DNA from: Mesorhizobium sp.
Lineage (GTDB): Bacteria > Pseudomonadota > Alphaproteobacteria > Rhizobiales > Rhizobiaceae
Assembly (NCBI RefSeq): GCF_016793485.1
Contig: NZ_JAEULZ010000001.1
Location: forward strand, 496,001-560,000
Length of the DNA stretch: 64,000 nt
Direction: 5' to 3'
Part shown: piece by piece, positions 8,048 to 16,546 of the stretch
Layout of the letters: the number at the start of each line of letters is the position of its first letter
Numbering within the stretch: position 1 is the stretch's first letter
The notes under the pieces: model-generated
The model's input: only the letters and a program-made list of their open reading frames with translations
The model's database searches: none
What the model was told of the DNA's origin: nothing
Program-made: the position numbers and the translations under genes

Positions 8048-10498
8048 CTATGCCCTCAATCTTTCGTTCCTGGGATCCCAGAGCGGCTCGTCCTTCTGGA
8101 CCGTCGCCGGGTAGCGCTTGCCGAATATCTCGACCTCGATACCTGTGCCCGGCTCGGCAAGATCGGCGCGCAGCATGCCAAGCGCGATCGACTTGTCCAC
8201 CCGGTGGCCGAAGCCTCCTGACGTCGTCTCGCCGACGATCTTCCCGTCATGCCAGAGCGTCGACATGTAGGGCGCGTCGAATTCCGGGCTGTCGACCACC
8301 AGTGTCACAAAGCGCTTCTTCACGCCCTGCTGCTTCTCGTTCTGCAGCGCCGCCTTGCCCTTGAAGTCGGGCTTGTCCCACTTGACGAAGCGGTCGAGTC
8401 CGCCCTGCAGCACCGTGTAGTCCGTCGACAGGTCCTGCTTCCAGGCGCGGTAGCTCTTTTCGAGCCTGAGTGAATCCAACGCGAACATGCCGAAGGGCTT
8501 CAAGCCATGCTTCTGGCCGGCTTCCCAGACCGCGTCGAAGATCGTCGCGGTGTCGTCCACCTTGGTGTGGATTTCCCAGCCGAGTTCGCCCGCGAAGGAG
8601 ACGCGCACGAGTTGGCACCAACGGTCGGCGATCTGCACGGACTGGTGCGACAGCCACGGCAGTGACAGGTCGGCATCGCAGACTTCGGCGAGGATGGCGC
8701 GTGATTTCGGTCCGGACAGAATCTGGCAAGTGAAGCGCTCGGTCGCGTCTTCCAGAGTCATTTCCGTGCCTTGTGGCACATGCTTCTTCAGCCACTCGAA
8801 GTCGTGGAGTTGCGCGACAGAGGCCGTGATCAGGAAGAACAGGTTTTCATCCAAAGCCATGATCGACATTTCGGTGACGATGCGGCCCTTGTCGTCGGCG
8901 AAATAGCCGAGGCCGATCTTGCCCGGCTTGGGCACTACGCCCGTAATCAGCCCCGACAGCCATTCGCGTGCACCTTCGCCTTGCAGCCGGTAACGCGAGA
9001 AACCGGGCAGGTCGAGGATGCCGGCCGCATCGCGCACCGCGAGGCATTCCTCGCGGATACGCTTCTGCCAGGGACCTTCACGGCGGAATGTCTGCGTCGA
9101 TTCTTCGGACGTGTCGTCGCCGGGCTGCGCATACCATGTCGCGCGCTCCCATCCATTGTATGCGTTGAACTGCCCGCTAAGCGCCGCGATGCGGTCGTGT
9201 ATCGGCGAGAGCTTGCGGTCCCGTCCAGCCGGCCACGCATGGCGCGGGAAGTGGATCGCGTATTCGTGGCCATAGATTTCCATGCCCTTGGCAACCGCAT
9301 AATCCTGCTCGGCAGCGAAGCCGGTGAAGCGGCGCGGGTCGCAGGACCACATGTCCCATTCGGTCTGGCCTTCCGTCACCCATTCGGCCAGCACCTTTCC
9401 GGCGCCGCCCGCCTGCGCGATGCCGAAGGTGAAGACGCAGGCCTCGAAGGCGTTCGGCACGCCCGGCATCGGCCCGATCAGCGGGTTGCCGTCAGGCGCA
9501 TAGGGGATCGGCCCGTTGATGACCTTCGACAGTCCCGCGGTCCCGAGGATGGGCACGCGCGCGATGGCGTCGTTCAGATACCACTCCAGCCGTTCCAGAT
9601 CGTCCGGATAGAGCTGGAACGAGAAATCCTCCGGCATCGGGTCGTCGGGCGTCGCCCAGTGCGCGCGGCAATTGCGCTCGTAGGGGCCGAGGTTCATGCC
9701 GCTCTTTTCCTGCCGCAGGTAGTAGGAGGTGTCGACGTCGCGCAGCAGCGGCAGCTTGTGCCCGGCTTCCTTGCTCCACGCCGCCAGTTCGGGGATTTCC
9801 TCGAACAGGATATATTGATGGCTCATGACCATCATGGGCACCTTGCGGCCGAACATGGCGCCCACTTCCGCCGCGCGGTAGCCGCCGGCGTTGATGACGT
9901 ATTCGCAGCGGATGTCGCCCTGCGCCGTCGAGATCACCCATTCGCCGTTTTCGTGGCGCACGCCTGTCACAGGGCAGAAGCGGATGATCCTGGCGCCCAT
10001 GTCGCGCGCGCCTTTCGCCAGCGCCTGCGTGAGCTGGGCCGGGTCGATGTCGCCGTCGCTTGGATCATAGAGCGCGCCCTTCAACTCGTGCGTCTCGATG
10101 AACGGATAGCGGCGCTTGATCTCGTCCAAGCCGACGACATCGATGTCCATGCCCTGATAGCGGCCCATCCCCTTGGCGCGCTGGAACTCCTGCATGCGTT
10201 CGTCCGTGTGGGCGAGGCGCAGCGATCCCGTGACGTGGTAGTTCATGGGATAGTCGACCGCCTTCGCCAGCCCGCGATAAAGCTCCGTCGAATAGCGCTG
10301 CATGTTCATCAGCGACCAGGACGACGAGAAGGTTGGCACGTTGCCGGCCGCGTGCCAGGTCGAACCGGACGTCAGCTCGTTCTTTTCGAGCAGCACGCAG
10401 TCGGTCCAGCCAGCCTTGGCGAGGTGGTAGAGCGAGGAGACGCCGACCGCGCCACCGCCGATGATCACCACGCGCGCTGTGGAAGGAATGTCTGCCAC
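8048..10498 (-). CDS. GcvT-family FAD-dependent dehydrogenase 2 (dimethylglycine dehydrogenase-like)
   Basis: 816 residues; first gene of the three-gene operon. GGGAVG at about 14-19 binds FAD, and TSGSTWHAAG places His49 where DMGDH and SARDH attach flavin covalently. The GcvT-like folate domain begins near residue 450 and includes FAGELGWEIH and a TTSGGFGHR segment. Predicted reaction: oxidation of an N-methyl amino acid with transfer of the C1 unit to H4folate, in the cytoplasm. An XRE-cupin regulator sits 43 bp upstream on the same strand and may control it. It differs clearly from dehydrogenase 1, so it probably has another substrate. Confidence 0.88.
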   Translation of the reverse strand: MADIPSTARVVIIGGGAVGVSSLYHLAKAGWTDCVLLEKNELTSGSTWHAAGNVPTFSSSWSLMNMQRYSTELYRGLAKAVDYPMNYHVTGSLRLAHTDERMQEFQRAKGMGRYQGMDIDVVGLDEIKRRYPFIETHELKGALYDPSDGDIDPAQLTQALAKGARDMGARIIRFCPVTGVRHENGEWVISTAQGDIRCEYVINAGGYRAAEVGAMFGRKVPMMVMSHQYILFEEIPELAAWSKEAGHKLPLLRDVDTSYYLRQEKSGMNLGPYERNCRAHWATPDDPMPEDFSFQLYPDDLERLEWYLNDAIARVPILGTAGLSKVINGPIPYAPDGNPLIGPMPGVPNAFEACVFTFGIAQAGGAGKVLAEWVTEGQTEWDMWSCDPRRFTGFAAEQDYAVAKGMEIYGHEYAIHFPRHAWPAGRDRKLSPIHDRIAALSGQFNAYNGWERATWYAQPGDDTSEESTQTFRREGPWQKRIREECLAVRDAAGILDLPGFSRYRLQGEGAREWLSGLITGVVPKPGKIGLGYFADDKGRIVTEMSIMALDENLFFLITASVAQLHDFEWLKKHVPQGTEMTLEDATERFTCQILSGPKSRAILAEVCDADLSLPWLSHQSVQIADRWCQLVRVSFAGELGWEIHTKVDDTATIFDAVWEAGQKHGLKPFGMFALDSLRLEKSYRAWKQDLSTDYTVLQGGLDRFVKWDKPDFKGKAALQNEKQQGVKKRFVTLVVDSPEFDAPYMSTLWHDGKIVGETTSGGFGHRVDKSIALGMLRADLAEPGTGIEVEIFGKRYPATVQKDEPLWDPRNERLRA

Positions 10499-10541
10499 TG
10501 TGTCTCCTCCGGTCGTTCCGTTCGTCTGTCGTTTGTCGTGC

Positions 10542-11132
10542 TCAGTAAACTGGCGGCGAGATGACCCAGATCACCACCGCAGGTTCGTCGCCGGGATTTC
10601 GCCAGCGGAAGGGCTTGGCCGCGAAACGAAAACTGTCGCCCTCGGCAAGATGATGCCAGACGCCGTCGATCTCGATGTCGAAGCGTCCCGACGCCAGATA
10701 TCCAGCTTCCTCGGTCTTGCGGAGCGCTGGTTCCGGCAGTTCTGAACCGGGCGCGAACACCGAGCGCAGCATCTCGAAGCTGCCGCCGAGGTCGGGCGAC
10801 AGAAGCTCTTCCACCAGCCCGGTTTCGCTCGTGCCGAGCGAGCGGCGGCGCGCGGCCCGCACGACAAAACCGCGCTCGTCCTCGGTTTCTGCCTCATGAC
10901 CGAAAAACAGGCTGAGCGGTACGTCGAAGAGTTCCGCGAAGGCTCTAAGATCCGCAAGGGAAGGCGTGGAAAGCCCGCGCTCGACCTGGCTGACCCAGCC
11001 GACAGAACGCTGCAGACGCATGGCGATCTCGGCCAGCGTCAGCCCGCGCGCCTTGCGCAGCGCGCGCAAATCGTGCGCCAGCAACTGCGTAGCGGACAGC
11101 GGCTCTTCGCGGTGGGCGACGCTTTGAGACAT
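10542..11132 (-). CDS. XRE-family transcriptional regulator with C-terminal cupin domain
   Basis: 196 residues. Residues about 20-75 form an XRE/Cro helix-turn-helix (LRKARGLTLAEIAMRL, then SVGWVSQVERG). Residues about 120-192 form a cupin barrel that should bind a small effector (EEAGYLASG, GDSFRF). This MerR-unrelated, PuuR-like layout is common in regulators of amine catabolism. The gene lies between the dehydrogenase operon and sox, and an inverted repeat sits only seven bases ahead of its start, suggesting autoregulation. Likely targets are the flanking N-methyl amino acid genes. Confidence 0.87.
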   Translation of the reverse strand: MSQSVAHREEPLSATQLLAHDLRALRKARGLTLAEIAMRLQRSVGWVSQVERGLSTPSLADLRAFAELFDVPLSLFFGHEAETEDERGFVVRAARRRSLGTSETGLVEELLSPDLGGSFEMLRSVFAPGSELPEPALRKTEEAGYLASGRFDIEIDGVWHHLAEGDSFRFAAKPFRWRNPGDEPAVVIWVISPPVY

Positions 11133-11138
11133 CCATGG

Positions 11139-11169
11139 CTCATGAAAAATTCGGACAGAATTTCATGAG
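11139..11169. promoter_or_regulatory. Inverted repeat upstream of XRE-cupin regulator
   Basis: CTCATGAAA (11139-11147) and TTTCATGAG (11161-11169) are perfect 9-bp arms with a 13-bp spacer. The element begins seven bases upstream of the regulator's start codon, a typical place for an autoregulatory operator. Confidence 0.55.
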
Positions 11170-11177
11170 ATACCACT

Positions 11178-11208
11178 GCGGTGAAAAAATCAAGGCGATT
11201 TTCACCGC
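11178..11208. terminator. Hairpin after soxG, possible terminator or operator
   Basis: GCGGTGAAAA (11178-11187) and TTTTCACCGC (11199-11208) are perfect 10-bp arms around 11 bases. It starts 11 bases beyond the soxG stop. On the soxG strand the stem is not followed by a T-run, so attenuator or operator roles remain open. Confidence 0.45.
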
Positions 11209-11218
11209 GTATGGATTG

Positions 11219-11806
11219 CTACTCGACCTCGTATCCAACTTCCTCGCTGGCGTGGCGTAGCGAGTTCCAGAACGAGCGCGCGAAGGACCTGAAGACGTAA
11301 ACGTCGAACTGGTCGGCGCCCGTGCGCTGGATCTGCGCGAAGATGTCGTGGTGCACGGTCGAGATGCCTGATCCGACGGCAAGCGCAGGCTCGGAGAAAT
11401 CGACCGCGAAGAATTTCGCCAGCACCCACTCCGCTTTCGGCCCGGCAATCCGGATCACCGTGCGGCCGTGGGAAAGGTCGGTCACGGTCCCCGCGTCAGG
11501 ACCGACCGCATCCGCAAAGGCGACAGAAAATCCTTCTTCCTGATCAGACACCAGGAATTTCCCCGGCGCGAAGCCGAACGCGCTTTTCGTTTCCGTGGCC
11601 ACGCCGCTGCCGGCACCGCCCGGCACGAAAAGTCCCATCACCTCGCGGATTGCGGCAAGAATGCCTGCCTGCTGCCCGGGCCACGCCGAAAGCTGGACGA
11701 TGGAACCCGGCTGCACCTCCGCGAGCGTCACGCCGACGCTGTGATCATCCCGAGCATATCTGCCCGAACGCAATACGGGGGTAAGGGGCGAAAGCTGATC
11801 AACCAT
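11219..11806 (-). CDS. soxG: Sarcosine oxidase, gamma subunit
   Basis: 195 residues, matching the small SoxG subunit (GcvT-like fold) of heterotetrameric sarcosine oxidase, with the LSHGRTVIRIAGPKAEWVL core and the C-terminal FRSFARSFWNSLRHASEEVG. It overlaps the soxA end by 8 bp (11799-11806), the usual coupling in soxBDAG. In the complex, gamma helps frame the cavity that channels the iminium intermediate to the folate site of the alpha subunit. Operon order and family motifs make this assignment firm. Confidence 0.92.
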   Translation of the reverse strand: MVDQLSPLTPVLRSGRYARDDHSVGVTLAEVQPGSIVQLSAWPGQQAGILAAIREVMGLFVPGGAGSGVATETKSAFGFAPGKFLVSDQEEGFSVAFADAVGPDAGTVTDLSHGRTVIRIAGPKAEWVLAKFFAVDFSEPALAVGSGISTVHHDIFAQIQRTGADQFDVYVFRSFARSFWNSLRHASEEVGYEVE

Positions 11807-14777
11807 GCATGCGCTTCCCTTCCGGGTCGTAGAAATGGTTGCTGACGATCTCGATCGGGCCGAAGCGCTTGCGCAGCGGGTCCGATATGAACGCGCGCTG
11901 GCCGTGGCGCGATTTTCCGGCCTTGACCAGCGCCAGCCCGATATATTGCCCCAGCACAGGCGAATAGCAGGCCGCCGTCATATGGCCGATCGAGCCGTGG
12001 GGATTGTCTTGGTCGAGTTCCTCGACGATGTGCGCGCCGCCGTTGAGTGGGATGTTGTCGCGCGACAGGATGCCGACGAGTTGCAACCGATCCGGCGCGA
12101 CGAGCCCTTCGCGGATCATCATCATCGAGCCGACGAACGGCTTCTTCTTCGATAGCATCCAGTCGAGATGCAGGTCGCGCGCCGTCACGCGGCCGTCGAT
12201 CTCCGCGCCCGTGACATGACCCTTCTCGATGCGCATCGTCCCCAGCGCCTCAAGCCCATACGGAACCAGCCCAAAGGGCTTGCCCGCTGCGATCAACGCC
12301 TCCCAGACATGGGTGCCATGGCCTGCGCCGGAATAGACTTCGTAGGCCAGTTCGCCGGAGAAGGAGAGGCGGCAGATCATGACGGGCGCCCCGTCGATCT
12401 CGCCATAGACGATGCCCATGAAGGGCAGTGTCTCGTTGTCGACCTTCGTGCCTGTCACGCAGGCAGCAAGTATGTCCCGCGACCTCGGCCCGGCGATAGA
12501 CGCGCCCGCCCACTGGTCGGTGACTGAGGTCAGCGTCACCTTCAGGTCCGGCCAGATCACGTCGAGCAGATATTCCAGATGCTGCATCACCTTACCCGCG
12601 TTCGCGGTGGTGGTCGTCATCAGGAAGTCGTGTTCGGCCAGCCGCCATGTCGTGCCGTCATCCAGCACCAGTCCGTCCTCGCGGAGCATCAGCCCGTAGC
12701 GCGCCTTGCCGACGGGCAGCGTCGAGAACATGTTGGTGTAGACGCGATCCAGAAAGTCCGCAGCGTCCGGCCCCTGCACGGCGATCTTGCCGAGCGTCGA
12801 GACGTCGGCGATGCCTGCGGCTTCTCTCGTTGTCCGCGCCTCGCGCACATAGGCCTGCTCGACCGTCTCGCCGGGCAGGCCGAAGATCATCGGTCGATGC
12901 CACAGGCCGGCTGAATAGAGCGTCGCGCCGTTCTCAACATGCCAGTCGTGCATCGGCGTCAGCCGTTCCGGCCTGATCTCGCCGTAGCGCTCGGCCGCGA
13001 GCGCGCCGATGGTCACCGGCGCGAAAGGCGGACGGAAGCGTGTCGTGCCGACCTCGGGAATCTGCTTGCCCAGCGCATTTGCCATGATGGCAAGACCGGG
13101 AACGTTCGAGGTCTTGCCCTGGTCGGTCGCCATGCCGAGCGTCGTGTAGCGCTTGAGGTGCTCGACCGACTGGAAGCCCTCACGGTGCGCCAGTCTCACG
13201 TCTTCCGACGTCACGTCGTGCTGGAAGTCGACGAAGGCCTTGCCCTTGCCTGTGATCTCGAAGACCCCGGCAGGGGCAATATCGAGGTCGACGCTCGAAG
13301 TCGCAGGCAGCAAGCCTGCATCCGTCCCGCCACCGGCCGCGAAGCCTTCCGACAGCGCGGCATCCAGCGAAAACGTGCCGTTGAATCCGCCCGCACCGAT
13401 CCAGCCGTCGGCATCCTTTGGCGGCAGGAAGGCCTGCAGCCGTTCGTTCCACTCGGCCTTCGCGCCGGCCTGGCTTGCGAGGTTGATCACAGGCGACCAG
13501 CCCCCCGACATCAGCAGGCAGTCGACGTCGATGCTGCGCGGGTCGCCGCTGATCTGACCTGTCGCCGCGTCGAAAGCCTGTACCTTGATGCAATGCAGCT
13601 TCTTGCCGCCTTCGGTCGCGGTGACGGCGCGCCCGGTCAGGATTTCGGCGCCGGTGCGCACTGCGGTCGCGCGCGCTGGCTGCGAGATATCCGCGCGGAC
13701 ATCGATGATTGCGACGATGTGGCAGCCAGCCTCGCGCAGCGCCAGTGCGGAACGATAGGCTCCGTCATTGTTGGTCAGGACCGCAATCTTTTCGCCGGGC
13801 AGGACGCCATATTCGGCCGCGTAGCGCTCGGCGGCGCTCGCCAGCATGACGCCTGGGCGATCATTGCCCGGAAATACAAGCGGCCGTTCAAACGCGCCGG
13901 TCGCCAGCACGACCTTGCCGACCCGGATCGTCCAGTGGCGCTGTCGCGGCTCGCCCCTGCGCGGCGAGGCCTTGTGGTCGGTCACGCGCTCCAGCGCTGC
14001 GATCGTGTTGCCGTCATAGTAACCCCAGACGCTGGTACGCGGCAGGACGCGGACATTGGACATCCGCGCCAGTTCGCGCACGGTCGCTGCCGCCCAATCG
14101 CCGGCTGGCTGCCCGTCGATCGTCTCGTCGCACCAGTTGGCCGATCCGCCGAGGCGTGCGTCCTGCTCGGCCAGAATGACCCGCTGGCCGCTCTCAGCCG
14201 CGGCCTTCGCCGCCATCAAGCCGGCCGGCCCGGAGCCGACGACGAGCACGTCGCAGAAGGCGTTCATGCGTTCGTATCGCGAAGGATCGGCCATCGTGCC
14301 GGCCTTGCCAAGACCTGCCGCGCGGCGAATGAAATGCTCGCAGAACATCCAGAAACGCGTGCCTTTCAGCGGCCCGATCACGGGCCCCATGAAGGTCTTG
14401 TAGTAGAAGCCGGCGCCGAGCACCTTGCCGCCAAGCTGGTTGACCGCGCCGACATCCATCCCAAGCGAAGGAAAACGGTTCTGGCTGACGACTTTCAGGC
14501 CGTCGTAAATCTCCAGCATCGTCGCCTGGATATTCGGTTCGCGCGCCTCGCCGCGCAGGATCGTGACCAGCGCGTTCGGCTCGTCGACGCCTGCCGCAAG
14601 AACCCCGCGCGGACGGTGATATTTGAAAGAGCGTCCGAGCAGGGTGACGCCGTTGGCGAGCAGTGCGGAAGCCAGCGTATCGCCCGGATGGCCGGTGAAC
14701 TCCTGCCCGTCGAAGGTGAAGCGAATGCTGCGCGAGCGGTCGATCAGCCCGCCGCTGGTGGCGCGACGCGGGCTCAT
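11799..14777 (-). CDS. soxA: Sarcosine oxidase, alpha subunit
   Basis: 992 residues, full length for SoxA. The N terminus is a ferredoxin-like fold lacking its cluster (FDGQEFTGHPGDTLASALL near 23-41). It is followed by a dinucleotide-binding domain (VVGSGPAGLMAAKAAAESG near 180) that holds NAD+ and noncovalent FAD. The last 380 residues are a GcvT-type H4folate domain (FSGELAYEVYSG). With SoxB, D and G it oxidises sarcosine to glycine, H2O2 and 5,10-methylene-H4folate. It overlaps soxD by four bases (ATGA) and soxG by eight. Only the general class of methyl donor is sure; some homologues use related N-methyl amines. Confidence 0.94.
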   Translation of the reverse strand: MSPRRATSGGLIDRSRSIRFTFDGQEFTGHPGDTLASALLANGVTLLGRSFKYHRPRGVLAAGVDEPNALVTILRGEAREPNIQATMLEIYDGLKVVSQNRFPSLGMDVGAVNQLGGKVLGAGFYYKTFMGPVIGPLKGTRFWMFCEHFIRRAAGLGKAGTMADPSRYERMNAFCDVLVVGSGPAGLMAAKAAAESGQRVILAEQDARLGGSANWCDETIDGQPAGDWAAATVRELARMSNVRVLPRTSVWGYYDGNTIAALERVTDHKASPRRGEPRQRHWTIRVGKVVLATGAFERPLVFPGNDRPGVMLASAAERYAAEYGVLPGEKIAVLTNNDGAYRSALALREAGCHIVAIIDVRADISQPARATAVRTGAEILTGRAVTATEGGKKLHCIKVQAFDAATGQISGDPRSIDVDCLLMSGGWSPVINLASQAGAKAEWNERLQAFLPPKDADGWIGAGGFNGTFSLDAALSEGFAAGGGTDAGLLPATSSVDLDIAPAGVFEITGKGKAFVDFQHDVTSEDVRLAHREGFQSVEHLKRYTTLGMATDQGKTSNVPGLAIMANALGKQIPEVGTTRFRPPFAPVTIGALAAERYGEIRPERLTPMHDWHVENGATLYSAGLWHRPMIFGLPGETVEQAYVREARTTREAAGIADVSTLGKIAVQGPDAADFLDRVYTNMFSTLPVGKARYGLMLREDGLVLDDGTTWRLAEHDFLMTTTTANAGKVMQHLEYLLDVIWPDLKVTLTSVTDQWAGASIAGPRSRDILAACVTGTKVDNETLPFMGIVYGEIDGAPVMICRLSFSGELAYEVYSGAGHGTHVWEALIAAGKPFGLVPYGLEALGTMRIEKGHVTGAEIDGRVTARDLHLDWMLSKKKPFVGSMMMIREGLVAPDRLQLVGILSRDNIPLNGGAHIVEELDQDNPHGSIGHMTAACYSPVLGQYIGLALVKAGKSRHGQRAFISDPLRKRFGPIEIVSNHFYDPEGKRMHG

Positions 14778-15052
14778 GCCGGCTTCTCCGCCTTGCCGGT
14801 TTCGCGCGCCAGCGTCACGTCCAGTATCTTGTGCGTCACCGTGTTGCGCAAAACCCTGAGATGCGACCGGCAGCCGCCGGAATGCTGCCAGATCTCCTCA
14901 TGGTCGCCAGCCGTGTTCACGCGTTCGTAGACGTAGGCGTTCCAGGCTGCCTGGTCGGTCGAGGCAGGATCGGGGCGCGTCCGTCCGCCTTCCTCGCGGT
15001 AGACGAATTCGGAGGAGTCGCGCGGGCCGCAGAAGGGGCAGGTGATGATCAT
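14774..15052 (-). CDS. soxD: Sarcosine oxidase, delta subunit
   Basis: 92 residues, the size of SoxD. The zinc-binding pattern is visible: CPFC at residues 5-8 and WQHSGGC near 56-62, matching the two Cys, His and Cys ligands of structurally known delta subunits. The protein is structural in the heterotetramer. It is 13 bp downstream of soxB and overlaps soxA by four bases. Confidence 0.94.
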   Translation of the reverse strand: MIITCPFCGPRDSSEFVYREEGGRTRPDPASTDQAAWNAYVYERVNTAGDHEEIWQHSGGCRSHLRVLRNTVTHKILDVTLARETGKAEKPA

Positions 15053-15065
15053 GTCTGTCCCTTCC

Positions 15066-16334
15066 TCAGTGCAGGTTGGGCGTCGCGCCCTGACCCTTGT
15101 CGTCGATCAGGATGCCGCGCTGGAACCGGTCGAGCGTGAAGGGGGCGTTCAGCGCATGCGGCTCGTCCTTGGCGATCGTCCAGGCAAAGCACCAGCCCGA
15201 AGCGGGCGTCGCCTTGAAGCCGCCGTAGCACCAGCCGGCATTGAGATACATGCCGGGCAGGGGACCCGTCGTGATGATCGGCGAGCCGTCCATCGACATA
15301 TCGCACAAGCCGCCCCACGAGCGCAGCACGCGCAGGCTGGCGAAGCTCGGGAAAAGCGCCAGCATCTCCGAATGCACTTCCTCGACCAGCGGCAGGCTGC
15401 CGCGCTGGGCGTAGCTGTTGTACCCGTCGAGCGCGCCGCCATAGACGAGACCGCCCTTGTCCGACTGGGCGGCATAGAAATGGCCCATGCCGAAGGTCAG
15501 CACAGTGTCGAGGATGGGCTTCAGCGATTCCGAAACGAAGGCCTGCAGCACCTGGCTTTCGATCGGCATCGTCTCAATGCCGGCGAGCTTCATGACGCGG
15601 CCGGTGCTGCCGGCGACCGCTACGGCCACCTTTTTCGCCCTTATCTCGCCGCGCGAGGTGGTGACGCCGGTCACCTGATCGCCGTCGCGCAGGAAGCCGG
15701 TCACCTCGCAGTTCTCGATGATGTCGACCCCGCGCCGATCAGCGCCACGCGCGTAACCCCATGCGACCGCATCATGACGTGCGGTTCCGGCGCTCCACTG
15801 CATGACGCCGCCGAGGATCGGGAACCTTGCCGAGCCTGACGTGTCGAGCGCCGGCACCAGCTTCTTGATCTGCGCGACCGACATGAGTTCGGAATCGATG
15901 CCCGAATGGCGCAGCGCATTGCCGCGCCGGATATACTCGTCCAGTTGCCCCGGCGTATGCGCCAGGTTGAGGCAACCGCGCTGCGAGAACATGACGTTGT
16001 AGTTCAGGTCGTAGGAGAGGTTTTCCCACAGGTCCATCGAATGCTCGTAGAAACGGTGGTTTTCCGGGAGCAGGTAGTTGGATCGCACCGCCGTTGTGTT
16101 CCGACCCACGTTCCCGGACCCAAGATAGCCCTTCTCGAGGACGGCGACGTTCGTGACGCCGTGCTCCTTGGCGAGGTAATAGGCCGTCGAGACGCCATGC
16201 CCGCCGCCGCCAATGACGATCACGTCGTAGCTCGGCTTCGGGTCGGGCTTGCGCCACGCCGGTTTCCAGTCGCGGTTGCCGCTCAGCGCGTTCTTCAGGA
16301 GCGTATAGGCCGAATATTCCCGCATTGTTGCCAT
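15066..16334 (-). CDS. soxB: Sarcosine oxidase, beta subunit
   Basis: 422 residues; first gene of soxBDAG. The DAO fold starts with DVIVIGGGGHGVSTAYYLAKE (FAD site, around residue 37). The segment GTARHDAVAWGYAR contains the histidine that carries covalent FMN in this family. Sarcosine is oxidised at the noncovalent FAD and electrons reach O2 at the FMN. The C terminus GWCYGGFKATPASGWCFAW is the typical SoxB finish. It is divergent from the MscS gene, with about 210 bp between them for promoters. Confidence 0.95.
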   Translation of the reverse strand: MATMREYSAYTLLKNALSGNRDWKPAWRKPDPKPSYDVIVIGGGGHGVSTAYYLAKEHGVTNVAVLEKGYLGSGNVGRNTTAVRSNYLLPENHRFYEHSMDLWENLSYDLNYNVMFSQRGCLNLAHTPGQLDEYIRRGNALRHSGIDSELMSVAQIKKLVPALDTSGSARFPILGGVMQWSAGTARHDAVAWGYARGADRRGVDIIENCEVTGFLRDGDQVTGVTTSRGEIRAKKVAVAVAGSTGRVMKLAGIETMPIESQVLQAFVSESLKPILDTVLTFGMGHFYAAQSDKGGLVYGGALDGYNSYAQRGSLPLVEEVHSEMLALFPSFASLRVLRSWGGLCDMSMDGSPIITTGPLPGMYLNAGWCYGGFKATPASGWCFAWTIAKDEPHALNAPFTLDRFQRGILIDDKGQGATPNLH

Positions 16335-16546
16335 GGTTCTCTGGAAGGAGCGCAGACTACAAGGCAGCCCTTTGTGCCAAGGTCAGGATTGCGCCATTGC
16401 CTTTCGCATGGCCGACCCCTCTGGATCAAGGCGGCTTGCCCGCCCGTACGGGTGTCTTTATCAAGAGCCGCATCCAGGTCCCGGATTTTGGGGGTGCGGG
16501 AAGCAGTCCTCCTGCGGTTTGTCCGCAGGTTCGTAGCAGGGGTTCC

